A stretch of 64,000 nt of DNA, from the NCBI RefSeq assembly GCF_900156375.1, contig NZ_FTNK01000016.1:62001-126000 (forward strand), read 5' to 3'. A program made the position numbers and the translations under genes. The first letter of the stretch is position 1. The number at the start of each line of letters is the position of its first letter. This DNA is from Paenibacillus macquariensis (GTDB lineage: Bacteria; Bacillota; Bacilli; Paenibacillales; Paenibacillaceae). The notes beneath the pieces were generated by a model that was not told the DNA's origin, did no database searches, and saw only the letters and a list, made by a program, of their open reading frames with translations. Below are positions 52,150 through 60,759 of the stretch, in pieces.

Positions 52150-53826
52150 TTAAGTTGTGCGCTGAAGAGGAAGGGTGAAGTAAAAGGTTACGCCATCTTC
52201 CTCATTTCGCACGCCGTACTGGCTTCCATGTCGTTGTAAAATAGCTTTTACAATCGATAATCCAATGCCCGTCCCTCCAAGTTCACGGCTACCTGAGCGA
52301 TCTGCTCTGTAGAAGGTATCCCAAATATAAGGCAGATCCCCTTCTGGAATTGGCAAGCCCTCATTCGTGATTTCTAACCATACTGACGAGTGTTCGGGTA
52401 TCAACCGTATTTCCAGACGTCCTTGAACAGGTGTATGGCGTATTGCGTTGCTGAGAAGGTTGATTAGCACTTGTTCCAACCGCTGTCGGTCCGATTCTAC
52501 CCACAATTCTTCCGTATCAAGCCCAACCCATTGGGGACGGATGGATTTCTCTTTCAAGAGCGGATCCAATTTGATGAATACAGAGCGGATCGTTTCTTGA
52601 AGCGGAACTTTTGACCAATGAAGTGCAAACCGACCGCTCTCTAATTGGGATAAGTCCAGTAGATCGGCCACAAGACGAGCCATTCTCTCCGATTCCTCAA
52701 TAATTACGCCCGCATATTTGTCTCGCTTCAATCCGTGGGCTACATTGTCTTTGAGCGCTTCCGCATAGCCTTGGATAAGACTGACGGGAGTCTGCAACTC
52801 ATGAGACACACTGGCTACAAATTGCTTGCGCAGTCGTTCAAGCTGCTTTTCTTTCTCAATATCGGCCTGCAATTTAGTGTTGGCTTCTTGCAAATCAGCC
52901 ATCGTTTGCTGCAAATTGTGGGCGAGGCTGTTCATCGTATCTGCAAGTTGGCCGATTTCATCTTTGCGGTTCATTCGTATAACTGCGGTGAAATCAAGCT
53001 TAGTCAATCGCTTAGCGACTTTGTTCAATTGAATAAGCGGTAATGTGATGGTACGTGAAAGGAAATAAGCAAAGAGTAGAATAGGAAATGCAGCCAGTAC
53101 GTAAAAATACATATAAAATCGGCTCATGACTTGAACGGCATCACCGATGGGTTGGAGTGTAGCTAGCGCAATCAGATAAGCATCTCCACCCTGAGGGTTC
53201 ACTGTGTTCGGCATCTTCACTGCGGCGATCAGCATGTTCTCGTTGTCAGCATCGAAATCTGATATTTTCGTAACCGTTACCTTGCCTGTTTCGGATAGCG
53301 TGCTAAACCGCTTGGCATCTTGCAACCAAATGCTTAAGGCACCTGGTAGCCTCTCGCTATAGGGGTTCAGATAGGAGGCCGGCTGGAGAGGTAGCATCTC
53401 TATGTTCTTATCATCCAATGGCGTGTTGGTGGTCGGTCTTGAATCTGAGTGAATAGTAATATCGTAATTTGGTTGCATTATTGAAGGCGATGGTGACATC
53501 GGAGTAGCGGGTACGGTATTATATCCCCCGACATACACGTTGATATTAGTTCCTTCCTTGTACAACGTGGCTGTTAAGCCGTAGAAACGTTGTTCGAAGT
53601 CAACGATCTCTGCTGGCTTATCATTTAGTTCATACACGCCATCGGCATATTTATGATAAATCTTCTCCAACTGTTGCGATAATTCATTGGATTTCTGATG
53701 CACATAGAAAGTGCCGAAAAATTTGGTTTGGAGAACCATCCACAGAATTGTAAATAACACCAACCCGATCAAGGTAACCCAGAATATTTTGAAATATAAC
53801 CGTTCTCTTTTCATCATTAACCTCAT
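52150..53826 (-). CDS. Sensor histidine kinase
   Basis: A 558-residue kinase: helix 1 at ~12-32, an external sensor domain of ~200 residues with a Pro/Ser/Thr-rich stretch, helix 2 at ~238-257, HAMP, a short coiled coil (~300-335), His342 in SHELQTPVSL, an N-box NLLSNAIRHT and GGTGIGLSIV. The large external domain separates it from BceS-type kinases that lean on an ABC transporter. Its start overlaps the regulator's stop by four bases (ATGA), so the two are coupled. Confidence 0.88.
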   Translation of the reverse strand: MRLMMKRERLYFKIFWVTLIGLVLFTILWMVLQTKFFGTFYVHQKSNELSQQLEKIYHKYADGVYELNDKPAEIVDFEQRFYGLTATLYKEGTNINVYVGGYNTVPATPMSPSPSIMQPNYDITIHSDSRPTTNTPLDDKNIEMLPLQPASYLNPYSERLPGALSIWLQDAKRFSTLSETGKVTVTKISDFDADNENMLIAAVKMPNTVNPQGGDAYLIALATLQPIGDAVQVMSRFYMYFYVLAAFPILLFAYFLSRTITLPLIQLNKVAKRLTKLDFTAVIRMNRKDEIGQLADTMNSLAHNLQQTMADLQEANTKLQADIEKEKQLERLRKQFVASVSHELQTPVSLIQGYAEALKDNVAHGLKRDKYAGVIIEESERMARLVADLLDLSQLESGRFALHWSKVPLQETIRSVFIKLDPLLKEKSIRPQWVGLDTEELWVESDRQRLEQVLINLLSNAIRHTPVQGRLEIRLIPEHSSVWLEITNEGLPIPEGDLPYIWDTFYRADRSGSRELGGTGIGLSIVKAILQRHGSQYGVRNEEDGVTFYFTLPLQRTT

Positions 53827-54548
53827 GGTTTATCTTGAAATTTGTAACCAATGTTACGTACGGTTTGGATGCAGTCAGACCTGTCTCCCAGTTTCTTGCG
53901 AAGACGTTTGATTTGCGTATCTACGGTGCGGGCATCTCCGAAATAGTCCATTCCCCATATGCGATTCAGAAGAGTGTCCCTTGTTAATACGTGATTTGGG
54001 TGTTGGGAGAACAACAGCAACAAGTCATATTCTTTGGGCGATAATTCGAGTCGTTCCCCATAAAGATGGACCTCATGGGCTTGTTCGTTAATGTCTAAAT
54101 CCCTATGATTCATTAGCTTTGCAGGCACATCGTGAGGGTTCCAACGACTTAATAATGCTTTAATTTTGGCGATCAATATTTTGGGGCTAAATGGTTTCGT
54201 GACATAATCGTCTGCTCCCAATTCGTAGCCATATAATTTATCTTCTTCCTCTGATCTGGCCGTCAACATCACAATAATCGTCTGGGAATGACTGCGAAGA
54301 TGTTTGCACACTTCGAACCCATCAATGCCTGGCATCATAATATCAAGGATGACCAGATCGGGAGGCGTACGACGCACATGTTCAAGCGCTTCGTAACCAT
54401 TTGCTGCTTGTATGATTTCAAAGTCCTTTTCTTCTAAATAATCTGCAATCAGTTCCCTCATCCGAGGTTCATCTTCAACGATAAGTATTAAAGGCTGCTT
54501 CGAGTTGATGGACAGCCCTTTCTCAGCTATGTGATTCATACCGGACAT
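53823..54548 (-). CDS. OmpR-family response regulator
   Basis: A 241-residue regulator with acidic residues VEDEPRM, phospho-acceptor Asp69 in LVILDIMMPG, ADDYVTKPF, and a C-terminal winged helix (LELSPKEYDLLLLFSQHPN, DARTVDTQIKRLRKKLG). ATG at 54548 lies three bases after AAGGAG; a second ATG at 54539 is twelve bases after it, so the start is uncertain by three codons. It forms an operon with the kinase. The ABC fusion pair faces this operon across a terminator and may or may not be its target. Confidence 0.88.
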   Translation of the reverse strand: MSGMNHIAEKGLSINSKQPLILIVEDEPRMRELIADYLEEKDFEIIQAANGYEALEHVRRTPPDLVILDIMMPGIDGFEVCKHLRSHSQTIIVMLTARSEEEDKLYGYELGADDYVTKPFSPKILIAKIKALLSRWNPHDVPAKLMNHRDLDINEQAHEVHLYGERLELSPKEYDLLLLFSQHPNHVLTRDTLLNRIWGMDYFGDARTVDTQIKRLRKKLGDRSDCIQTVRNIGYKFQDKP

Positions 54549-54644
54549 CTACTCCTTGTTATCCGATTATATAAGGAAATCAGTATCATTTTATTGTAGT
54601 ATACGGATTTTTTGTACGCAACTTGATGTACAAGATATAAATAA

Positions 54645-54676
54645 CATCACCCCGACCTCGAGAGGTCAGGGTGATG
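54645..54676 (-). terminator. Hairpin downstream of the serine hydrolase gene
   Basis: CATCACCCCGACCT (54645-54658) pairs with AGGTCAGGGTGATG (54663-54676) with one mismatch around a four-base loop. Confidence 0.6.
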
Positions 54677-54702
54677 AGTTATATGTACAGGTGTAACATC
54701 CG

Positions 54703-55716
54703 TTAGCCGATATTTTTGACTGGACTTTCTTGAATGATTTCAGCTATTTTCTTCCCGATTTCACTGACATCCTGAGCGATATTACTGAGCATATGTACAC
54801 AAACTCCACTATCTATAAACCTTAGGAGAATGGAAGCAAATCCAGGAATACCACCGATGTGACTAACGAGCTTACCATAAGGGGTCTCTTGAATTACCCA
54901 GCCGTAGCCATAATGATAATCTTGCTCCCCTTTGACAGGGGTGAACATTTGATCGATAGATGATTTCCCTAGCAATTGTTCCGTATAAAGAGCTTGATCC
55001 CAAATATGCAGATCTTCTACTGTGGAAATAATAGCTCCTGCAGAGTAGGCATTGGTGGAATTGAAGAAGGGGGCATTTAAGAGTGTTCCTTCCTCGCTAA
55101 AGTGATATCCTGCTGCACGTAAATCTAATATGTAATCTGGACGGTCTAATCTAGAATCCTTCATCCCAAGAGGTTCAAAAATTTGTTCGTGTAAGTATTG
55201 TTCATAGGATTGCTCTGTAATTTGCTCTAAGATGGCACCCAGAAGAATATAACCGGAATTGGAGTATTTGTATTGTTCACCAGGTGAGAAATCTAATTCT
55301 TTCTGTGAGAAACGTTCTATTATTTTCTCTGGTGTTGAAGAGTGTACGGCCCATTCGAGCATGTGAGGATCATCTGTGTAGTTGGCGATACCCGAGGTAT
55401 GTGTCAATAAGTGATGGATTGTGATGTGATCGCCATTTGGATAATTGGGATAGTATTTACTTAGGGGATCTTCGAGATGTAATTGCCCCCGTTCAACCAA
55501 TTGTAGAATACACACTCCAGTAAATGCTTTGGTAAGAGAAGCAATACGGAACTTAGTCTTAGTCGTGTTATCTACAGCAAGCTCAATATTTGCTTTCCCA
55601 AATGCATTGGAATAGACAATCTCTCCATGAACTGAAGCTAAGATAGATCCGGAGAATTTCTGGTCTTGGGCTAAAGGTTCTAAATAGGCATTTATTTGCT
55701 CTGTTATGTGTGACAT
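54703..55716 (-). CDS. Beta-lactamase-fold serine hydrolase
   Basis: A 337-residue protein with the class C/PBP4* active site: S60-L-T-K63, Y151-S-N153 and HIGG near residue 286. TIHHLLTHTSGI is typical. No signal peptide is visible, so it may be a cytoplasmic esterase or D-amino-acid peptidase rather than a wall enzyme. AAAGGAGG precedes the ATG. Confidence 0.85.
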   Translation of the reverse strand: MSHITEQINAYLEPLAQDQKFSGSILASVHGEIVYSNAFGKANIELAVDNTTKTKFRIASLTKAFTGVCILQLVERGQLHLEDPLSKYYPNYPNGDHITIHHLLTHTSGIANYTDDPHMLEWAVHSSTPEKIIERFSQKELDFSPGEQYKYSNSGYILLGAILEQITEQSYEQYLHEQIFEPLGMKDSRLDRPDYILDLRAAGYHFSEEGTLLNAPFFNSTNAYSAGAIISTVEDLHIWDQALYTEQLLGKSSIDQMFTPVKGEQDYHYGYGWVIQETPYGKLVSHIGGIPGFASILLRFIDSGVCVHMLSNIAQDVSEIGKKIAEIIQESPVKNIG

Positions 55717-55902
55717 TTAACGTTCCTCCTTTTAAAATAATGTTCCCTACTTCATGCTAAGGGTAAAATTGGTAAAAGACAAGTTGCTTATATAATGTAA
55801 CGTTTCAGACCTGTAATGAACCGTATCAACAATAACAATCCTATAAAATTACAATATATGGTACGATATTATGTACTAATCATAAAAAAGGATGGGGTAC
55901 AA

Positions 55903-56886
55903 TTGAGTCTATTTCCCGTGGCATACTCACTCTTATCACAAGAAGCGTTATTATCGCATATTAAAGCTCATTATGAGGTCCACGAACCCGTAAGTCTTCA
56001 GTATTTCCTAAGGGGTATGAATGACACTTATGTATTAACAACTGGGCAAGGGAAATATATTTTTAGAGTATATCGTGCGGATAGGAGAAATCATTCAGAG
56101 ATTGCATTTGAATTAGATGTATTGAATGGTCTCCATGTGAAAGGTGTAAACGTTTCAGTACCCATTAGCCGAAAAGACGGGGCGTTTATCAATGACTTTC
56201 GGGTCGTAGAAGGTGTGAAATATGGGGTTATGTTTAGTTATGCTGAAGGTGATGAAAAGCCTATTCATACGATAGAAGATAGTTATTTGTTTGGACAAGC
56301 CGTTGCACAAATTCACAAAGAGACTGACAATTTTAGTAGTGAACATGTAAGAGGCAATCTTGATTTCAAGAATCTGATTGAGAAACCGCTATACACTATC
56401 AAATCACATATGGAACATCGCCAAGAGGATTATGATTGTCTGCATGACCTTGCTATGCGATTAAAGGCACAGATTGTAAACCATCTGGAAGAAGGATTAG
56501 ATTGGGGAATATGTCATGGTGATTTACATGGTAATACCAATGTAGCCTTTACAGACGATGGGATACTGACACATTATGACTTTGATAGTTGCGGCTATGG
56601 ATGGAGAGCGTATGATATTGCAGAATTTAGATTAGCAAGAGAAATACATAGTGGGCACAATAAGGACGAAGTTGAGAAGCTATGGGATGCATTTCTAAAG
56701 GGATACAGGGACATAAGATTTATCAGTGATAATGATATTAACATCGTACCTGTATTTGTTGCACTTAGACAGCTTTGGCTCTTTGGTTTATGTTTCAGTG
56801 AATCCGAGCTTATTGGAGAAGCGGACTTTGATCAGGGATTTGTGGATAGTAAGATAGATTATTTCAGGAATTTAGCTATCCGTTAA
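55903..56886 (+). CDS. Aminoglycoside phosphotransferase-family kinase
   Basis: A 327-residue protein with the APH fold: LRGMNDTYVLTTGQGKYIFR (nucleotide-binding lobe), catalytic loop WGICHGDLHGNTNV and metal-binding DFDSCG. It is close to the HomoSerine-kinase-like/SrkA branch; the substrate is not predictable. A TTG at 55903 with AAGGATGGGG just upstream is the likely start; the frame is open from 55816 without a ribosome binding site and the extra part is not family-like. Confidence 0.8.
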   Translation: MSLFPVAYSLLSQEALLSHIKAHYEVHEPVSLQYFLRGMNDTYVLTTGQGKYIFRVYRADRRNHSEIAFELDVLNGLHVKGVNVSVPISRKDGAFINDFRVVEGVKYGVMFSYAEGDEKPIHTIEDSYLFGQAVAQIHKETDNFSSEHVRGNLDFKNLIEKPLYTIKSHMEHRQEDYDCLHDLAMRLKAQIVNHLEEGLDWGICHGDLHGNTNVAFTDDGILTHYDFDSCGYGWRAYDIAEFRLAREIHSGHNKDEVEKLWDAFLKGYRDIRFISDNDINIVPVFVALRQLWLFGLCFSESELIGEADFDQGFVDSKIDYFRNLAIR

Positions 56887-56894
56887 GATGCTAT

Positions 56895-56940
56895 GAACAA
56901 AGGATTTATGTATAAACAATACATCCTTTGTTCTCTAATA
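56895..56940 (+). terminator. Terminator of the APH-like gene
   Basis: GAACAAAGGAT (56895-56905) pairs perfectly with ATCCTTTGTTC (56923-56933). Confidence 0.65.
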
Positions 56941-56979
56941 ACGCTAACGTTTTCGTTATTCTCAAGTTATGATTCCATC

Positions 56980-57264
56980 TCAAATCGAGCTTCTCCAATT
57001 GTTCAAGGTTAGAATGGCATCCGGAATTTCCCGTATATTATTCTCTCTCAAATCCAGTTCAATGAGGTTATCTAAGTCACCGATTTCTTCGGGGAGTTCA
57101 GTTATTTTATTTGTTCTAAGGTTTAGCCGTCTCAACTTTTTTAGTCTACCGATGGATATAGGAAGCTCTATTAATTTATTATCACTTAAATCCAGAATTC
57201 GGATTTCTTCCAATGCTCCGAGATTGTCTGGTAAATAAATTAATTGGTTACCATAGAGATGCAT
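56980..57264 (-). CDS. Short leucine-rich repeat protein
   Basis: A 94-residue protein made of about four 23-residue leucine-rich repeats (LYGNQLIYLPDNLGALEEIR, LDLSDNKLIELPISIGRLKK, LNLRTNKITELPEEIGDLDN, LDLRENNIREIPDAI) and nothing else: no cap, signal or anchor. AAGGAGAGAA precedes the ATG. It is 17 bp after the Dph6-like gene. It is short for an LRR fold, so it may be truncated at its N-terminus or act as a small protein-binding piece. Confidence 0.65.
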   Translation of the reverse strand: MHLYGNQLIYLPDNLGALEEIRILDLSDNKLIELPISIGRLKKLRRLNLRTNKITELPEEIGDLDNLIELDLRENNIREIPDAILTLNNWRSSI

Positions 57265-57281
57265 TTCTCTCCTTGGGTCAT

Positions 57282-57995
57282 TTAATATTCTCCATGCTTA
57301 AAGCCCATCTGTTCTAGTTTCAATGGTAAAAAAGCATAATCTCCATCTTTTACAATCATACATTTACGAACAGGAATAGGATTTTTGAAAATGGGTCCAT
57401 CTATGACTGTGGTATGGAACTCTCCACCTTCTCCACATGGGTCAATACCACGAGCTTCGAGCTCCTTTACGTATTCATGGGTTAACGTTCGCCCTAAATC
57501 GTCTTCTCGCATGCCTAAGGATAAATTCACTGTTACTACGATCGTCTTAAATCCAAGATTGATAAACTCTTCAACCGCTTCTTTATGATCCATTTCCCAT
57601 AAAGGCATCGCAAGCTTTAATCCAGCATTTCTTGTTACCTTGTCATGCCAACAACCATGAGCAGGCATATCCAAGTCACCAGTTACTAACACTTCTGCTC
57701 CTTGATTCTTAGCATGTTCCAAGAGTCCCATAAACACGTCTTCATAATCTGTCCAACTTGAAGCGGCAGTATATATGGGTAGACCTATAGATTCGGTTTG
57801 GGCACGAATAAGTTCTGGGGGCATTCCATGGGATCTAGAACGCTTCCCTTCTTCCTCCATCATCACGATCAATCCAACGGGCGTTCCCATTTTCATTGCT
57901 TTATATAGAGATAAGACACTATCCTTTCCTCCGCTAAACGAAGCTACAAAGGTATGCCCGAGTGCGCCATTTTTCCATTCTATATTTGCTACCAT
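57282..57995 (-). CDS. Dph6-like ATP pyrophosphatase (diphthine-ammonia ligase family)
   Basis: A 237-residue N-type ATP pyrophosphatase: SGGKDSVLSLYKAMK P-loop, GDLDMPAHGCWHDKV, and the terminal EGGEFHTTVIDGP found in Dph6/MJ0570-type enzymes. Bacteria lack diphthamide, so the real amidation substrate is unknown (the B12-related protein family is one suggestion). ATG at 57995 follows AAAGGGG; an earlier GTG at 58034 has no ribosome binding site. Confidence 0.82.
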   Translation of the reverse strand: MVANIEWKNGALGHTFVASFSGGKDSVLSLYKAMKMGTPVGLIVMMEEEGKRSRSHGMPPELIRAQTESIGLPIYTAASSWTDYEDVFMGLLEHAKNQGAEVLVTGDLDMPAHGCWHDKVTRNAGLKLAMPLWEMDHKEAVEEFINLGFKTIVVTVNLSLGMREDDLGRTLTHEYVKELEARGIDPCGEGGEFHTTVIDGPIFKNPIPVRKCMIVKDGDYAFLPLKLEQMGFKHGEY

Positions 57996-58166
57996 TGCAG
58001 ATTTTTCCCCTTTATTGTTAGGACTTTTGTTCACTGTGGATTAAACAATCTGATGCTTTATCTATGAGGTATCACAACCTATATATTCATTTTATCACTT
58101 ATTTTATAGGTCCAGTAACCATAGTGAAGTGTGTATGACTTATTGACTTGAAGTGGGATAATGGGT

Positions 58167-58304
58167 GTGAAAGAAGAACAACAAACTATGAATCGTTTGT
58201 CAGAAATGCTCTCAACAATGTCTATTCGCACAAGGCTTTTTCTGTTATACATGTTGATTTTGATTGGATCTTTTGCAGTAATGGGATATCCCTACCATAT
58301 CTAA
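58167..58304 (+). pseudogene. N-terminal relic of a membrane sensor protein
   Basis: A GTG-started 45-codon frame reads MNRLSEMLSTMSIRTRLFLL then YMLILIGSFAVMGYP before a stop. A basic S-I-R-T-R-L segment running into one hydrophobic helix is how sensor kinases and chemoreceptors begin, and no downstream continuation was found. The ribosome binding site is weak. Confidence 0.4.
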
Positions 58305-58461
58305 AATTTTACTACTTCCTGTTATTTCAAGTTGTAAATCTTATCTAGAGAAATAATTGGGATAAAAGAATAGTAGAATCAGAGATTAAGATACAAGCAG
58401 GATTAACTCTTTAACAATATATATATGTTGTACGTAAATATATTGTTGGAGGTTTGAAAAG

Positions 58462-58953
58462 ATGAGAAAAAGAATATCATCAAGACGGGGAATTAATCGT
58501 AATCCTAGCAGAATAACAAAAAGGGTGAAAATGACTAGGATTCGTATAAGACAAGCGAATGCGTATGAAATGCAGGTATTTAGATTAGTGAATGAAGAAC
58601 GAACAAGTAGAGGGATTGCCGCTTTAACGCTTAATTCGACGCTAACAGATCTTGCAGTCTTGAAATCAAGAGATATGAGAGATAAGAATTATTTCAGCCA
58701 TACGTCTCCAACCTATGGTACTCCGGAGGAAATGTTGAATCGTTTCGGGGTTAAGTGGCGTGCATATGGAGAAAATATTGCAGCAGGACAAACAACACCA
58801 GAAGAAGTGATGAGAGTGTGGATGAATAGTCCAGGTCATAGAGCTAATATACTAGATCCAAGATTTACTGATATTGGCGTGGGGTATGTGGCAGGAACAG
58901 ATACAAGTCAATATCGAACGTATTGGACGCAACTGTTTATTCAGAAGCCATGA
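58462..58953 (+). CDS. CAP-domain (SCP/PR1-like) protein with a basic N-terminus
   Basis: A 163-residue protein. From residue ~34 it is a bacterial CAP domain (YkwD-like): VFRLVNEERTSRGIAAL, SRDMRDKNYFSHTSPTYGTP, YGENIAAGQTTPEEVM and WMNSPGHRANILDPRFTDIG. The first 32 residues are strongly basic (about 15 Arg/Lys) with no signal peptide, unlike exported CAP proteins, suggesting a spore-coat, DNA- or polyanion-bound location. GGAGGT precedes the ATG. A nearly identical copy of its last 208 bp lies at 60491. Confidence 0.8.
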   Translation: MRKRISSRRGINRNPSRITKRVKMTRIRIRQANAYEMQVFRLVNEERTSRGIAALTLNSTLTDLAVLKSRDMRDKNYFSHTSPTYGTPEEMLNRFGVKWRAYGENIAAGQTTPEEVMRVWMNSPGHRANILDPRFTDIGVGYVAGTDTSQYRTYWTQLFIQKP

Positions 58954-58982
58954 ACAAGGTGTAATGGATGCTAACTTTATAG

Positions 58983-59033
58983 TGAACTGCACCCCAATTG
59001 TTAGACACAACTAACTATTGGAGGTGCAGTCCA
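58983..59033. mobile_element. Collapsed IS3-like element: two terminal repeats joined end to end
   Basis: TGAACTGCACCCCAATTGTT begins a 51-bp imperfect palindrome whose other end, read inverted, is TGGACTGCACCTCCAATAGT. These resemble IS3/IS150-type terminal repeats with the interior deleted. The element is bordered on both sides by TAG, a 3-bp direct repeat of the size IS3 elements make. No transposase remains. Confidence 0.65.
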
Positions 59034-59106
59034 TAGTTGGAGTGACGCTTGAAATTCCAAAATCGCATATGTGCAGATTCATCAGCATTAATCTGAGCAT
59101 AAACTT

Positions 59107-59153
59107 TAGTTCAATATACATATTTGAAAATAACCAAAAAATAGTTCAATATA
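59107..59153. promoter_or_regulatory. Direct repeat upstream of the luciferase-like oxidoreductase
   Basis: TAGTTCAATATA occurs at 59107-59118 and 59142-59153, 35 bp apart start to start, about 80-120 bp before the start codon. It may be a regulator site. Confidence 0.35.
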
Positions 59154-59229
59154 AAGATATCTAAACTTAAGTTTTATTGGCTTTCATAGCTGTCGTTGGA
59201 GAAAAATTATAAAAAAGGAGGGATTACCC

Positions 59230-60288
59230 GTGGAGATAGGTGTTAGTACATTTGTAGAAACAACACCGGATGTTAAGACTGGTGAAGTGATGAGTCACGC
59301 ACAGCGGTTGCGTGAAGTTGTTGAGGAAATTACCCTTGCCGATCAAGTGGGGCTTGATGTGTTTGGGGTGGGAGAGCATCATCGGAAAGACTATGCGGCA
59401 TCTTCCCCTGCAATGGTGTTGGCTGCGGCGGCTTCACAAACGAATCGAATCCGACTGACTAGCGCAGTGACGGTGCTTTCTTCTGCTGATCCGGTGCGCG
59501 TGTTTCAGGATTTCGCTACGCTGGATGGTATTTCAAATGGCCGTGCGGAGATTATGGCTGGCAGGGGTTCCTTTATTGAATCTTTTCCACTGTTTGGTTA
59601 TGACTTGGAAGACTATGATGAATTGTTTGATGAGAAGTTGGAATTACTCCTTAAGATACGGGATTCCGAAAAGGTAACCTGGAAAGGTGGGCATCGGCCG
59701 GAGATCCAGAACTTGGGTGTGTATCCGCGTCCGGTTCAGAATCCTTTACCGATATGGATTGGTAGTGGGGGCAATCAAGAATCTGTAATCCGTGCAGGTC
59801 TGCTAGGACTGCCACTAGTACTGGCGATTATCGGTGGAAAACCGATACAGTTTGCACCACTCGTGCAGCTCTATAAAAAGGCAGCAGTACATGCAGGTCA
59901 TGAAGTATCGCGACTTTCGGTAGGCTCTCATTCGCACGGCTTTATTGCAGAGAATACAGAACAAGCAGCAGATACTTTTTTTCCTTCTACTCAGGCATGT
60001 ATGAATGTGCTCGGAAAGGAGCGAGGCTGGGGCCACTATGACCGATCTAGCTTCGATGCCGCGCGTAGCTTTGAAGGTGCACTGTATGTTGGTGATCCTG
60101 AGACAGTTGCCCAAAAGATCATTCACCTCCGTAAAAATGTAGGCATTACTCGCTTTATGCTGCATGTACCGGTGGGCACTATGCCGCATGCTGATGTAAT
60201 GAAAGCCATTGAGCTACTAGGAACTGAAGTAGCACCTAGAGTTCGTGAGGAAATAACGAAGTGGGAAGCCGGCATGGAAGGCAAGTAG
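59230..60288 (+). CDS. LLM-class (luciferase-like) flavin-dependent oxidoreductase
   Basis: A 352-residue barrel enzyme. VSTFVETTPDVKTG, VFGVGEHHRKDYAASSP, IRLTSAVTVLSSADPVRVFQ and GRAEIMAGRGSFIESFPLFG belong to the bacterial luciferase superfamily that uses reduced FMN and oxygen. The substrate is unknown. GTG at 59230 follows AAGGAGG. Its base composition is higher in GC than the neighbours, and it lies between an IS remnant and a duplicated CAP fragment, so transfer is possible. Confidence 0.86.
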   Translation: MEIGVSTFVETTPDVKTGEVMSHAQRLREVVEEITLADQVGLDVFGVGEHHRKDYAASSPAMVLAAAASQTNRIRLTSAVTVLSSADPVRVFQDFATLDGISNGRAEIMAGRGSFIESFPLFGYDLEDYDELFDEKLELLLKIRDSEKVTWKGGHRPEIQNLGVYPRPVQNPLPIWIGSGGNQESVIRAGLLGLPLVLAIIGGKPIQFAPLVQLYKKAAVHAGHEVSRLSVGSHSHGFIAENTEQAADTFFPSTQACMNVLGKERGWGHYDRSSFDAARSFEGALYVGDPETVAQKIIHLRKNVGITRFMLHVPVGTMPHADVMKAIELLGTEVAPRVREEITKWEAGMEGK

Positions 60289-60369
60289 TAAGGCAGTCAA
60301 GAATAAATCAATGTATCAACGATACGCGATTATGGGCGTTCAATACATCTTTTACTTATCAATCACGAC

Positions 60370-60415
60370 AATAGCCTCTCCCAAACCTATGGCTTGAGAA
60401 AGGCTATTATTATAG
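60370..60415 (+). terminator. Terminator of the luciferase-like gene
   Basis: AATAGCCT (60370-60377) pairs with AGGCTATT (60401-60408), followed by ATTATAGTTTTG. Confidence 0.55.
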
Positions 60416-60490
60416 TTTTGTATTTACGCGTTGTCTAAAAGTGCCCTGATATTAGAGTAGTAGTGACAATATAAATGTCCAGATACATAT

Positions 60491-60698
60491 CGGGGTTAAG
60501 TGGCGTGCTTATGGAGAAAATATTGCAGCGGGTCAAACAACACCAGAAGAAGTGACGAGAGTGTGGATGAATAGTCCAGGTCATAGAGCTAATATACTAG
60601 ACCCAAGATTTACGGATATTGGCGTGGGGTATGTGGCAGGAACAGCAACAAGTCAATATCGAACGTATTGGACACAACTGTTTATTCAGAAGCCTTAA
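60491..60698 (+). pseudogene. Duplicated 3' fragment of the CAP-domain gene
   Basis: 208 bp align without gaps to 58746-58953 with about 11 differences (roughly 95% identity). It encodes GVKWRAYGENIAAGQTTPEE onward to IQKP and its own stop, but it has no start or N-terminal half. Differences are mostly synonymous, with T-A for T-D near the end. Confidence 0.9.
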
Positions 60699-60759
60699 AC
60701 AATGTAAGTGGAAGATTAGGACATTTAGATCTTCATGCGAATTTATGTGCCACATATAG

